Shown here: in pieces, positions 45,080-57,243 of the stretch
Layout of the letters: the number at the start of each line of letters is the position of its first letter
Position numbering within the stretch: the first letter of the stretch is position 1
Assembly: GCF_002127325.2 (NCBI RefSeq)
Contig: NC_035435.2
Span: 110,404,517 to 110,468,516 of the forward strand
Direction of reading: 5' to 3'
DNA from: Helianthus annuus
Taxonomy: Eukaryota; Streptophyta; Magnoliopsida; Asterales; Asteraceae
DNA: 64,000 bases
Position numbers and translations under genes: made by a program
The notes under the pieces: model-generated
What the model was told of the DNA's origin: nothing
What the model saw: the letters and a program-made list of their open reading frames with translations, nothing else
Databases searched by the model: none

Positions 45080-45932
45080 ATAAACACACACAGAATTCTT
45101 TCCCCCCACCTGCCCAACTACCCACCCCACCACCACCCCTTGCAACCCATCCACCACCGCAACCAACAACCCCCTGCAACCACTGCCCCTTTCAACCACC
45201 GCCCCCTGCAACCCAAAACCCACCAGGAATCTCCACCAATGGAAACTCCAAACAAACACCTCTGATTCTCTCCAAACAATGCTCGTGGTCACCGGACATC
45301 CACTGGCGGAGCAAGAGCATCGACGTTGCTGCTACTGACGTTGACGTCACCGATGATCGGAAGAGAGAGAGTAATCGGAAGAGAGAGAGAGAGACAGAGA
45401 GAGAGAGAGAGACGGTGACCGTGGCTGTGACGTTGTTGTTCTGTGACGTTGTTGTTCTGTGACGATGACCATACGAATTTAGGGTTTTGATTTTGGGTGG
45501 ATTTGGTTGATAGAGGGTTGTGGATTTGGGTGGATTTGGCTGTGGTGAGAAGGAGGTGGTGGTCGCGGCTGTGGTGAGAAGGGGGAGGAGGTGGTGGTGG
45601 CGGCTGTGGTGAGAAGGGGGGGAGGAGGTGGCGGTGGTGGAGTTGAAGACTTGGAGGTGGATGTCTAGTGACCATAATTCCAGTGGATGAAACTGCTATG
45701 GTTTCATCATCTGCAATCATCTTTATATAATATAATTTCAAATGACCAAAATATCCCTGAGGAAAAGGACAAAAAATCAGGTTTTTCTTTTAGAAATTAG
45801 ACCTGATTTCACTTTTGAACTAAAATGGCAATAAAAGTGAAACCACAGGGACCTAGATGTAAAAGGTTTTAGATTTAAACTAAAGTGGCAAAACTAGCCA
45901 AACCATAGGGATCAAAATGGCAGTTTACTCTA
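44773..45932. mobile_element. Fold-back element (1160 bp) with TSD ATGAT
   Basis: Inverted ends TAGAGTAAACTGYCATTTTG over about 120 bp, with direct repeats ATGAT at 44768..44772 and 45933..45937. The interior has a CT run (45040..45073), a GA run (45362..45411) and GGTGGTGGCGG-rich sequence. The frames at 44909..45741 are low-complexity and not believed. The ends resemble a very common plant repeat beginning GAGTAAACTGCCATTTT. Confidence 0.8.
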
Positions 45933-45937
45933 ATGAT

Positions 45938-46108
45938 TAAAATAAACTAAATGGTTTACGCTATATTAGTGTGGTAGTTCGTCTAACCTCCTCAATAGTT
46001 ACCAAAAGAAAAAGTAAAAACTTTACTTTCTTGTTTCTTGTGTCATATTAACAATAATAATACTTTATTTCATTAAGCCTAATAACATACTCTACTACTT
46101 ATTATTAT

Positions 46109-46207
<99 letters not shown>

Positions 46208-46684
46208 TAAATACAACAACTAATTCTCATATGTTATTAGAAAATATATAGAATGTTTTGTTCAATATAGAAAAAGTCAAATCAGAAAATCTATTAATAT
46301 ATGTTTTTAAATATGTAATAAAATCATTCATTGTAGGCATCTATTCGTCAATGGTAGTAATATACTCACTAAAACTCGATGAAAATAAACAAAATTTTGT
46401 TTTTTGAAGGGTAAAAAAGAATATTATATCTAAGGTTGTTACATATATTCAAAGTGATAAAGTACATCCAGGTAAGTTATATTTTTCATTTTCATATTTG
46501 TTCAAAGTTTTATTGTTTGTGAAATGAGATATTAATTTATTAAATCAAATATAAGTTTAATAAAAAGATAGCTACAATTATATTAAAGTACATACTTAAT
46601 GGTTTATCTAACACGCAAAACAAAATCAAAACTTTATTTGCATTTATTATTATAGATAATTTTATACATAGTACTTGAACAAGA
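45938..46684. repeat. Downstream flank of the organ-specific-like gene (U2), with (TA)n
   Basis: Homologous to 55420..55990. A (TA)n run at 46113..46202 has expanded where the paralog has a short TGTATATGAG. No ORF. Confidence 0.75.
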
Positions 46685-47039
46685 TTAGTTCTGCTTAGGC
46701 GGACATCCATTGCTCACCAAAGAACTAGGTTTTGGATTAAAGCCTTTTGTATACATCTTAAGATTAGGCTGTTTATCAAAATCTCTTACGAACTGGTCCT
46801 TGTTGTTCTCTTTGTCATTTAGCATTGTTGAATCTTGGCTTAGAGCGTCTGGGGGAATGGGCTCATATTTCATTGCATTTCTCCAGTCTTTGGGGTCTTT
46901 TCTTACTTCATGGATACTTGCAAGCTAATCATGAAAAAAAAACAAAATTAAGTTGGACAAAATCATGAGTTATAAATATATATGAACTCTTACCAAAATA
47001 AGTGAGAAGAAAAACCAAGAAAACAGAAAGAGATCTCAT
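46685..47039 (-). CDS. Organ-specific protein (S2/P4-like) gene, two exons, possibly damaged
   Basis: Exon 2 (46924..46685) encodes LASIHEVRKDPKDWRNAM, then PIPPDALSQ and KDQFVRDFDKQPNLKMYTKG, ending at TAG? or similar stop at 46685. The RKDP-x-W-x-x-xM and F-x-x-DFD-x-x-PN motifs match the plant organ-specific protein family, small secreted proteins of unknown role. Exon 1 (47039..46994) encodes a signal-peptide-like MRSLSVFLVFLLTYF. The intron (46993..46925, 69 nt) has GT and AG ends. Exon 1 ends in phase 1 while exon 2 reads in phase 0, so as written the frame does not join: a 1-nt lesion, another start exon, or a sequencing error. A TATA box (TATTTATAAATA, 47100..47088) lies just upstream. 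Confidence 0.65.
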
Positions 47040-47338
47040 TTTATTAGTTAAAAACTTTGGTGATACAAATATACAATTAGCTTGTGAGTATTTATAAATA
47101 GAACATGTGGCTTGAGTAGTAAATACTTATTGATGTGATTGACATTTGGCAATTGGGCATGTTGCACAAGATGAGTAATCACATTAACATTAAATGTTTG
47201 CATGAGACATTAATGTTTTTAGTAAATTATAATTAGCACCAAATATATATTATAGTTAAAATGCATTTTTTGTTAGTTTAGTTTTATTAGATATTTTTGT
47301 CTTGTATATAATATTAGAAACTTAAAGTATTATTCTAA
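47040..47338 (-). promoter_or_regulatory. Promoter and upstream flank of the organ-specific-like gene
   Basis: TATA box at 47088..47100, about 50 bp from the start codon. The block GAACATGTGGCTTGAGTAGT just upstream recurs at about 31918 and 49760, in copies lacking the gene. Confidence 0.65.
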
Positions 47339-48110
47339 CTAGGTTTAAAGAAGTTCGCAGCGTTGCGACGAATTTCTTTTGTTATTTAATCTGTGTTTAT
47401 ATGTGTTTTGAAATCACTACGAGCGTGTTGCGAATGGAACTGCTGACAAGAATAATAAAAAATGTAGAAAAAAAAAACAATAAAAGATAACCGAAAGAAA
47501 ATCAACAAAAAAAGTTGTATGGTAACGATCTTGTTCGTATGAAACCCGTGGTCAGAGATGAGCAAATTGTTCTGGGTATCGCGTAGCAACACTGAATTTC
47601 CTGAACCAAAAGATTTGCAATATCAATTCGGCACCAATTTTTGGCGTTTTCTGTATTAGTTCCGGTTTTGACCTTCATGTACTGATACCAAATAGGACCG
47701 TCCCGGTATTTTCGATAGCAGTACTGGTTTGATACCGGTTGACACCAAGCTTATCCCAGCCCCTGATATTAAAAAAAGGATAAAAGTTAAAAAGTAAAGA
47801 AAATAAGTATTATTATAATATTAAAATAATAAAAGTATTAAAAAAACTATATATTATTATAATATTAAAATCTATTTTCGATAGTAGGACTGGTTTGATA
47901 CCGGTTGACACCAAGCTTATCCCAACCCCTGATATTAAAAAAAGGATAAAAGTTAAAAAGTAAAGAAAATAAGTATTATTATAATATTAAAATAATAAAA
48001 GTATTAAAAAACTATATATTATTCTAATATTAAAATCACTGTTCATTTCAATTTCTTTATTAATATATAGTAATATAGTAATATATAGTAATAATAGTAA
48101 TATATATATA
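47339..48110 (-). mobile_element. Helitron-like non-autonomous element (3)
   Basis: On the minus strand the 3' end is CTAG (47342..47339) followed by T, preceded by a hairpin with stem CGCA/TGCG (47356..47367). The flanks rejoin to the paralogous sequence at 40197 (TATTCTAA|AACATTTTAG), which lacks it. The other end, near 48110, is blurred by a TAGTAATA microsatellite. Confidence 0.6.
47707..48038. repeat. 166-bp tandem duplication
   Basis: TATTTTCGATAG...CCAAGCTTATCCCARCCCC starts at 47707 and at 47873. The copies differ at only a few positions. Confidence 0.85.
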
Positions 48111-49500
48111 GTAATATAATATAACATTTTAGAAAGTTATATGAGTTACAAAACTAATTTAATTAAATCTGACTAAAATAACTTAGAAGATAATAACATA
48201 AAGAGATATTATAAAAAGCACTAGACTTTTTTTTCTCAAAAACGTCACTCAACATTTTTTATACATATAAAAAACACTATAGTATCTATTTTGTTTCATC
48301 AGAAAATGTACTTAATAACTTTTTACACAAAAAAAGTCACCCCACATGTTAGCTTGAAACAAATTTATGACTTTTTTTAAATAGTCTAGAACCAGAAAAT
48401 CTTGTTATGTTTGCTTATTTGTTCTATAAATTTAAAACATGGCTATATATTTTTTATCCTTAATTTTTTTTCAAAATAATGAAGTTATTGAACAAGGTTG
48501 TTATGTACTTTAAATATCTTGCATCGATTAGAAAGCAATAGCTAATGTGTTATGTAATTTTTTTTTCAAGAATTGTATAATTATTTAAAATTGGCCTTGT
48601 AAATTGAATAGTATTATTTGAAGGGATTTTGTCTTGAAAAAAAAGTAGGAAAACTAATATGATTTTGATTGCAACGAAAGTTTTTTATCATATAATTTGT
48701 TAAAAAATAAATGTATGAGTAAAAAATAAACATTTAATTTCCTCTAGTTCTTGAATATATTTATCTAATACATAATAATAAGAACAAAGCCAATCAATGA
48801 AACAAACGAGTCCACAACTCAAACCTAAAGGTTCAATGCAAATGCCATATCACACAACTTTTGAAGAAGAAGAAAAATATAAAAGGCTAAAACGATGGAC
48901 TATTTTGTAATTTGTAAGCGAAGGCAGTCTTTTAGATTAAGGGTAAAACTATAATTTTCATTGATGGTATTGTACCACTGAACTTGTTCTTTAGTATATA
49001 TTTTTAGTTATAATGTATATGCACTTCTTAATTTGGTTTTATTTTAAAACTGATTAGGTTAGAATCCCATTTATTACACGAGTTTAGTAAAATTAATGTT
49101 AGATATATAAAAGATGTTATGTTTTTTTAAATAAAACCCCATTTATTGCTCTAGTTGAATAAAAGTGTTTATTACAGTAGCATAACTATCAAATATTTTT
49201 ATAAAGATAATATGATTCTTCTTTTATAAGATAACTCGCTTGTTATTGTTATTATATTGCCTTAAGTTATAGTATTAATAAAATTATAAGTGCTTATACA
49301 TGTGATTTTATACTTTAATACTATTTATTGTTTATATCCAAAAAAATTTATTTTAATAAAACGATATGCTCGAATCAAATTGCCGATAACTTTTTTGCTT
49401 GCTAGGGTTATATTTTAACTATCTTAATAACATGTATAAATAAAAAACGACTTTATATTATTTTGTAACGTCATTTATACGTTAATGTAATAATCTATAG
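48111..49500. other. AT-rich low-copy sequence, partly duplicated with 40200..41200
   Basis: 48115..48420 is paralogous to U1. The rest shows no gene, tRNA or repeat that I recognise. Confidence 0.5.
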
Positions 49501-49514
49501 TAGATTTAGTTAAA

Positions 49515-49795
49515 TTGTACATGTATAAAGAAACACATTATTTAATAATATTATACTATTTAATAGGAGATAGTAGATATTTGTGTCTTATAATGTATAT
49601 AACATTTTTTTATTTAATATTATTATTTAAAAGTGAGGTTGTTATTTATATTCAAAGTGGTGAAGTACATCTAGGGTAAGTTATATATTTATAAAATAGA
49701 ATACTATTTGTAAGGTTGTTACATATATTAGAAAAGAATACTTGTGAGTATTTATAAATAGAATGTGTGGCTTGAGTAGTAAATACTTATTGGGG
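49515..49795. repeat. Duplicated low-copy flank, copy U3 (gene body missing)
   Basis: It matches 31753..31945 closely, including the same junction between downstream flank and promoter (TAAGGTTGTTACATATAT...GTGAGTATTTATAAATAG). It breaks off at GGGGCCCGG (49796). Confidence 0.75.
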
Positions 49796-52700
49796 GCCCG
49801 GTTGGCCCGGTGGGGAGTATCATGACGTAGTTGATATCATCATAGTCAATTTAAACACAATTATAGCACAGTGGGAGGCTTGGAAGGAAATTACTATTAC
49901 TACCCGAAAGTTCAAAGTACAAATAAAATAATATACAGACGGTTATAAAAAGGATTCACAGGCGGATCTTAAATAAAATATAAAACGGAGTTCAACAGAC
50001 TTTAAGACATCTAGGGATTTGCAAGATCCTCTTATTAACAATAAGTAGTTCCCAACCTATTACGCGTGGTACTTGTCACTTAGTCTTTCGAAAATAAGTT
50101 AGTTTACACTGGTAAATACAATTAACTGACTCTTTTGAAAATGTTTATGAAAATTGGTTTAAGTGCTCAAGGCATGAGAATTCTTTAATAACTTGGGACA
50201 ATTACATTTATAATCATGTATACAGAATTACATGTTTGTCATACATTTGGGGCCCGGTTTAGAAACCGGAGCATGATTGACCGACACACCACTTATAAAA
50301 CCCACAAAGGAGTTATCCCCAACTTGTGGATAATTTTTATATTTTAGCATTTGCATCTGTCGGGTGTATGCCTACACCCCGTGCATAGGTCGTGGCCATT
50401 AGTAACTTAAATGAGCCGAGGATATCCAGGACACGGTCGTTAACCCCCAAGTTTATGTTATCAAACAAAACGGATTAAAACGGGTTATGCGGATTTATTA
50501 ATCACAATCCGACCAAATGATCCCATACCTGACCAAACGGTAATAATTTACCGTATCCCAAGCCCGTATAAGGGAAAATAAGTTAAAAGTATTTACCTGA
50601 GGTTTTAATGCAAGAATTATCTACTCAGCCGTATAATTACTTAGACTTTGTGAAGGTATCTTCTACTGGGGCTCCCTAGTCTTTAATGAAGCTAATATTA
50701 ACCTATTAGAATACTAACGGGTCTTATTTAAGTCGAGAACTTAGACAGGTTAGTTTAAAGGACGATTTATGGTACGAAACGCTAGATTAAGCGGTGACCA
50801 GAATGGAATGTAATTTAGACCCAACAAGTATGAAGACTTGTATAATATGGGTAAACTAAACATATTCTGGATTTCGAAGTTTAAATGATAAGGTTAAACC
50901 TGTTTCGGTTAGTTTATGCAAACTAGTCACATAAACTGAACCGAACGCGTATAAGCATAAACGGGTAACCGGATGAGTCATATACAAGTCCCATATGTTA
51001 TTATGCTTAAAATATGTTGTGACATCAGTAGGATATCAATATATATATGCCCATAAGGATTTTAAAACCGAATTAAGCCTCATAAAGGCATTTTGGTCAT
51101 TTTAAGGTTTATAAAAGGGGTTTGTATGTAATCTGAAGTTCTGTTCATAAACATTCTGTAAAAATATTTAATTTATGATATTATATCAGTAGGATATCAA
51201 TCATATGTGTGGTTCATGATTTATGGCCAAACTATGCACCGTAGGGGCATTTTGGTCATTTCACACATAGTTTTGGGACTTATTTGGGATTCTGAGTTCA
51301 TGAGTTATACCTACTGTAAAAATATTTAAAATAATTTATAAAGTCAGTAGGTAACAAGTCTTGGGTGCTAAATATGATTTAAAACCATATTATACACTTA
51401 ATTAGCGTAAAAGTCGATAAATGACGATATTTTCGAAGTTTAAGTGATTCTGAGTTTGTGAGCAGCTTTGAATGGTCAAAATATTTTATTTTTCATAACA
51501 TATCAGTAGCAAAAAGGTTTTGCATGTTAATTATATTTAAAACTCATTTTATTTGCAAGAAGGGTATTATCGTCATTTATAAGCTTTGTATAAGAACTCA
51601 AGGTTAAGGTCAGTGTATAATCTGACTTAACATCCCAATAGATTCTAAATATGATATCACAACAGTAGGTAAATAATTTTATATCAAAGTTATGTTTAAA
51701 TCTTGATTTGCATGCAAAAGGGCAATTTAGTCTTTATAAAAGCATGTTTTTCGATTAGTTGCATAACTTCAGTTTATGACCAGAATGTAAGTGCCAAAAT
51801 ATGCCAAACAAGTTTACTAATCAGTACTTAGTTCATTTGCATGTTCATTTATATTAAAACCTCATTTTTAGACAAAAGGGCATATTAGTCAACTTAAAGC
51901 ATAATAACGGAAACAAGTATATAAACTCATATTACTAAGTGACCATGTAATATAACCACAGAGGGTTATGCTACAACATATTATGGTCACAAAGGAACTT
52001 CAATGCATAAAGAAATTAAGCTAATTCGGGTCAGAACTGAAAGTCAAAGCAAAAGTCAAGCTTTTGCGACTTTCGGTTGCGAACCGAGCTTAAACTTAGA
52101 ATTGTCGGGTTGAACATGTTTATACATGTTCTATTAATGTTTACCAAGTTATTAGAGTGATAAAACATGTTTTATAACTTCTACGTTATCAGATTTGAAT
52201 TTATTTAAAAACTGACTCGTTTGACTTTTTATTTTAATAATTTTGACCCGACAACTAACTAAGTAAACATGGTAATTAGGATGTGCCCTTTTGAGGGATT
52301 AACACCTACCTAATTACGATCACGTATTCACGTAGCCATATTCACCTCGAACAATGGCTGGACCGTTTAGGTCTAAACCGAAAGTCAAAGCCTTGTAGCG
52401 GAACTTTGACCTTTCGGGTTTAAAAAGCTTAAAAACTGAAAGGAGAGGTTAGGAACACTTACAAGAAGGTCCTAGCTCGAAAATATACTGAAGTGGAGTC
52501 TCCCTTTAGCTGGGAATCTCCAGGAGGTTGAGAAGAATGGATTTTTAGAAGGTGCAAGTTCAAATGGTGAAGCATGGCACCTATTTATACTAAATCAAGG
52601 GGTTCTAAGATGAAACCAGGTGTTTTGAGGCTTCCCCTAATCATCACAAGTGTCCAAGAGGTTTTTAAAAACCATCTACAAGCTCCTTGTATCGAATTCA

Positions 52701-53437
52701 GGCTGCATGGTGGTTTGATTGGGGAACAAGGCTGCATTACATGCAGCTGTCCATTTTTTTCACATCTGGGCACTGGCTCGTAGCCCGCGAGAGAATGAGT
52801 AGTCTGGGTCGTGGCCCGCGACTCTCCTTCGACTAGGTAAGCCAGTTTTCCAAATTTGACAATTTCAGTCCCTGGTCCTTTAATACTTCTTGTATGTTTT
52901 GTTTTAAGCACTCTTGGCCCCTATAGTTAGTTCTTAAGGATCTTGGGAATTATATCAAACCTCGTTAGGCTTTTGTTTGGCTAAAAGATCACCCGAACGT
53001 ACTAATTTCTATAATTTAACGCTTTTAACCCTTCTTCTTGAATTCTTGCACATTTGATCGTATAACGGTATCAAAACCTTTCATAATCAATATCAAGCAT
53101 TCCCTAGAGTATGATTGAACATTACGAAGCCCCGGGTTCATTAAAAGGTCACTCAGAGGTAAGATTTAACATGTTGACACTTTTAACCCTTTTGTTACCC
53201 TAACTTTCATTTGTTTTCACAAACGGCTTCTTGTGTCCATTTTTTTACTCGTTTGAGAATACGAACATCGTGTAGAGTCACTCAGAGGCATAAGTTTGGC
53301 ATGTTGACACTTTTAGTCCCTCCGCATACAACATTTCACTGTTTGTGAACTTTAGTCATTCAAAGTCAACTTTTTACACATTTAGGGTTTAGGACACGTG
53401 TCTTCACATTATTGGGCACGATTTTACGAGGTGTTAC
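49796..53437 (-). repeat. Large partial LTR, family F (Ty3/gypsy-like)
   Basis: The right end reads TGTAACACCTCGTAAAAT on the minus strand. Its first 200 bp match 63489..63690 in the opposite orientation. No matching left terminus or target duplication was found, so it is a truncated copy or one whose other end I cannot place. Two GTCACTCAGAGG repeats lie at 53150 and 53276. No ORF with a domain. Confidence 0.65.
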
Positions 53438-53515
53438 AAAAGTGTACAAAAATTTTATTTAAGAATGAGGAGACAAAAAAATGTAACATTCTAATATGTG
53501 TCCAAATGTAATGTA
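53438..53515. repeat. Duplicated low-copy sequence, start of copy U4
   Basis: Similar to 43970..44035 in U2, directly before the pentanucleotide array in both. Confidence 0.6.
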
Positions 53516-53706
53516 GTATGATATGATATGATATGATATGATACGATATGATACGATACGATACGATACGATACGATACGATACGATACGATATAATATA
53601 ATATAATATAATATAATATAATATAATATAATATAATATAATATAATATAATATAATATAATATAATATAATATAATATAATATAATATAATATAATATA
53701 ATATAA
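53516..53706. repeat. Pentanucleotide array, left half: ATGAT, ACGAT, then ATAAT
   Basis: Three blocks of 5-bp units differing by transitions. The array is continued beyond the Helitron at 55087. Confidence 0.95.
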
Positions 53707-55086
53707 TCTTCCTATACTAATAAACAAAAATCTTTTTGTACACGTGTCACTCTCTAGTGCCTCCTCCTTTTTAATAATAATATTACATATTAATTTTTAT
53801 ACACAAAATATAATATAATATTAATTAATATAGTTAGAGATGAACGTATAAATTTAAATTTAATTAACAATTATCTATAACAAATATCAATGTATCAAAT
53901 AATATAATAAATATAATATTATTTAATATAATTAGAGATCAAACATATAATTTCAAATTTAATTAATAGTAAATTACTTTTTGAGTCCTTATGTTTTAGT
54001 GGTTTTAACCACTTGAATCCAAAATCAAAAAGTTTAGCGCCCTGAGTCTCTAACCGCTCATTCACACCCCCTGTAAAAAAATTCAAAAAACTTTTTGTAA
54101 GGACGAGTTCACTAAGTTTTCACAACTTTTAGAAATTTTCATTTTACCCTAACCATATATATTTGTTAAGATAAAATATATTATTTGGATATAAACAATA
54201 ATTACTAATAAAGTATCAAATCACATGTACAAGTACTTACAAGCGGGTTATCTAAATAAAGTACCAAATTATCTTTAAAGCGAACACTAAATGGTTTTTA
54301 AAAGACATATTTTTTTTGCTATTAAGTATATAACATTATATTTACTTAAGCCGTGTAATACACGTGTTCAATATTTTTCTTCCAATTTTAAATTTATGTT
54401 AATATCAATATGTTTTCATCTTAAAAAATGGTCCAACTTCCTAATAACATTGAGTTTTAAATATTAAACTTAGTTTCAATCATATTACGCAACTAAAAAC
54501 ATTAGCATTATGCTAAATAAAGACATTATAAAATATTATAAAAATTTTAATTTGAATATTTAAATGTTGATTATTAATTAAAAAAGTTATTGTAGACGCT
54601 CAAATTTATAGTTTAAAAAACTTTAGTCCTATTTTTTAAACGTGTACTTTATTTTTAGTATGATTTTTTTTAAATGTAATATTTTCTATACAATGATGAT
54701 ATTCGTATCTTGTCTCATGATCCATATATCTAAAAATAGTATTTATATCAAAGAATTTTTTATATCAGTAATATACATAGTAGAATTTAATTACAATTCA
54801 TTTACCATAACCTCATAACTTATAATTATTTTTAAAAATACTTACAATTTTATGATCATTATTTTTTTAGCGTTACTTCTTTTTAAGACATATAATAAAA
54901 TGGATTGTAGTATCTCAAAAGAGAAGTGAAAACTTAGAAAATTATTTTGAATAACGAAAATATAACTGTTCTTTTGTTTTACTGTTTTATTTAAATAAGT
55001 CATTTCATTAATAAGGATTATATACAAGTTTATAATTTATATTTTTTTGTCATTTAACCCATGTAATACATGGGGTTGTAAGCTAG
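53707..55086 (+). mobile_element. Helitron-like non-autonomous element (4), full length
   Basis: The 5' end TCTTCCTATACTAATAAA follows an A (53706). The 3' end has the 17-bp palindrome CCCATGTAATACATGGG (55058..55074), then 8 bp and CTAG (55083..55086) followed by T (55087). Both ends meet Helitron rules, including insertion between A and T. 1380 bp, no Rep/helicase, no believable captured gene. A second similar palindrome, CCGTGTAATACACG, is at about 54353. Confidence 0.85.
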
Positions 55087-55345
55087 TAATATAATATAAT
55101 ATAATATAATATAATATAATATAATATAATATAATATAATATAATATAATATAATATAATATAATATAATATAACATAACATAACATAACATAACATAAC
55201 ATAACATAACATAACATAACATAACATAACATAACATAACATAACATAACATAACATAACATAACATAACATAACATAACATAACATAACATAACATAAC
55301 ATAACATAACATAACATAACATAACATAACATAACATAACATAAC
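55087..55345. repeat. Pentanucleotide array, right half: ATAAT then ATAAC
   Basis: ATAAT to about 55170, then about 35 ATAAC units, ending at GAACGCACAACTAGTAAAATC. The array in U2 is followed by nearly the same sequence (44722..44750). Confidence 0.95.
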
Positions 55346-56030
55346 GAACGCACAACTAGTAAAATCCTAGTTAGCATAAATGAACATTCAATACATACCT
55401 AGTGGCCTATACAATGATTAAAATAAACTAAATTGTGTATGTTATATTAGCGTGTTAGTTCGTCTAACCTCCTCAATAGTTACCAAAAGAAAAAAAAAAC
55501 AAAAACTCTACTCACTTTCTTGTGTCATATTAACAATAATAATACTTTATTTCATTAAGTCTAATAACATGCTCTACTTGTATATGAGATACATACAACA
55601 GCTAATTCATTAAGTCTAATAACATACTCTACTTGTATATGAGATACATACAACAGCTAATTCTCAGATGTTATTAGAAAATACATAGAAAGCTTTGTTC
55701 ATTATAGAAAAACATAATTCAGAAAATATATTAGTATATGTTTTTATAATATGAAATAAGATCATTAATTGTGTGCATCTATTCGTCAATAGTTGTAATA
55801 TACTCATTAAAACTCGATGAAAATAAACAAATTTTGTTTTAGAATTGTAAAAAAAAATACTACATGGTTGTTACATATATTCAAAGTGATGAAGTACATC
55901 TGAGGTAAGTTATACATTTCATTTTCATATTTGCTCAAAGTTTTATTGTTAGTGAAATGAGATATCAATTTTTATTAAATCATATTTGCTCAAACTTTTA
56001 TTGTTTGCGAAATGAGATATTAATCTTTTG
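55346..56030. repeat. Duplicated low-copy sequence, copy U4 (downstream flank only)
   Basis: Homologous to 44725..44770 plus 45938..46540 of U2. A 55-bp tandem repeat (CATTAAGTCTAATAACATRC) lies at about 55554..55664, and another short repeat of about 57 bp near 55925..56020. Homology ends before the gene. Confidence 0.72.
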
Positions 56031-56690
56031 CAGCCCAAGAATTGTTTCTTCTTTGCACCCGACCAAGACTCTAACTTAGCCATTTCAAATTTCACAATTA
56101 ATTTAGATACAATACAACCCAAAACGACTAGCAACATTTAATTTGTTCTGTGAAGTCCAAAATCTCGTTCCACTTGTAGCCCATTTAGTTGTTTTGTCTT
56201 GATTCTCTACGTTGACAATATTCACAACAACTTTAATTAACGAGTATTAAAATAATTCATTCTTCGTAACTACTTTTTTTTAACGGCAAATTTGGACCAC
56301 TGGCATATTATCGTGCTACCAGTGGAACCACTCGACCATATTCATCTCCACTAAGCATAATGCTTATACACCAATTTAGGAGAAACCCAATAAATATAGA
56401 AAAACTCCCCTTTATAAGAATCGAACCTAAAACCTATTGATACCAAAACATTATCCCGTAAAAAAAAAAAAAAATAATAAAATAAAAAAAAAAAATTGCC
56501 GTTTTAAAAAAAAAAAGCAAAACATTATCCCCAAATACCGCTAGGCTATAAAGGCAAGCGCCTTCATAACTGCCTAAATAATAAATACAATCCGTTGTTA
56601 TATACTTTTCTTTTTCTTGGTACAAACCTATTCAACTACTATTTGCCTTAGATACTGTTTATAGGATTAGGATCAAATACAAAGGATCCT
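56031..56690. other. Repeat-like sequence without a recognised gene
   Basis: 56280..56570 contains low-complexity A-runs and a segment (GAATCGAACCTAAAACC ... GCTAGGCTATAAAGGC) that looks like a dispersed plant repeat. I cannot name its family. Confidence 0.4.
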
Positions 56691-57243
56691 AATTGTAAGA
56701 AGTGTAAGAAGGATTTATAGAGTGACAAGTGTCCAATAACCTAAAACTAAACCCACTACACAAAAAAAAACCCACTACAAAAAAAAAAAAAAAAAAAAAC
56801 CTTAAACATCCACCACCACCAAAAACCTAAACCCCCACCCCCCCCTCCCACACATCACCCACCCTAAAAAAAAAAAAAAAAAAATATTCTTTTTTGCCGA
56901 GGGGGGTGGGGGTTTAGGTTTTTGAGTGGGGGTGGGGGGTGGGTGTGGATGTTTAGTTTTTTTAGATTTTTTTTCAGGTTTTTGGGGGGTGAGGGTGGGG
57001 GGGTTAGGTTTTTTGGGGGTTTTTTTGTGAGGTATAGTTTTTTTTTTGTTTTTTTTTTTTTTTGCCGGGGGGTGGGGGGGTGGGGGGTTTAGGTTTTTTG
57101 GTTGGGGGGGGGGGGGGGTTAGGTTTTTGGGTGGTGGGGGGGTGGGGATGGGTGTTTAGATTTTTGGTGGTGATGTAGTGGGTTTAGTTTTAGGTTATTA
57201 GACACTTGTCACTCTATAAATCCTTCTTACACTTCTTACAATT
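56691..57243. mobile_element. Fold-back element with G-rich core
   Basis: Arms of about 75 bp (ATTGTAAGAAGTGTAAGAAG and its complement) enclose a C-rich then G-rich interior. 56890..57160 has many GGGGG runs, able to form G-quadruplexes. No ORF. Confidence 0.8.

Noticed and set aside
44909..45741. Two minus-strand frames of 127 and 150 codons.
   Set aside because: They run over CT/GA microsatellites and GGT-rich sequence inside a fold-back element; low complexity only.
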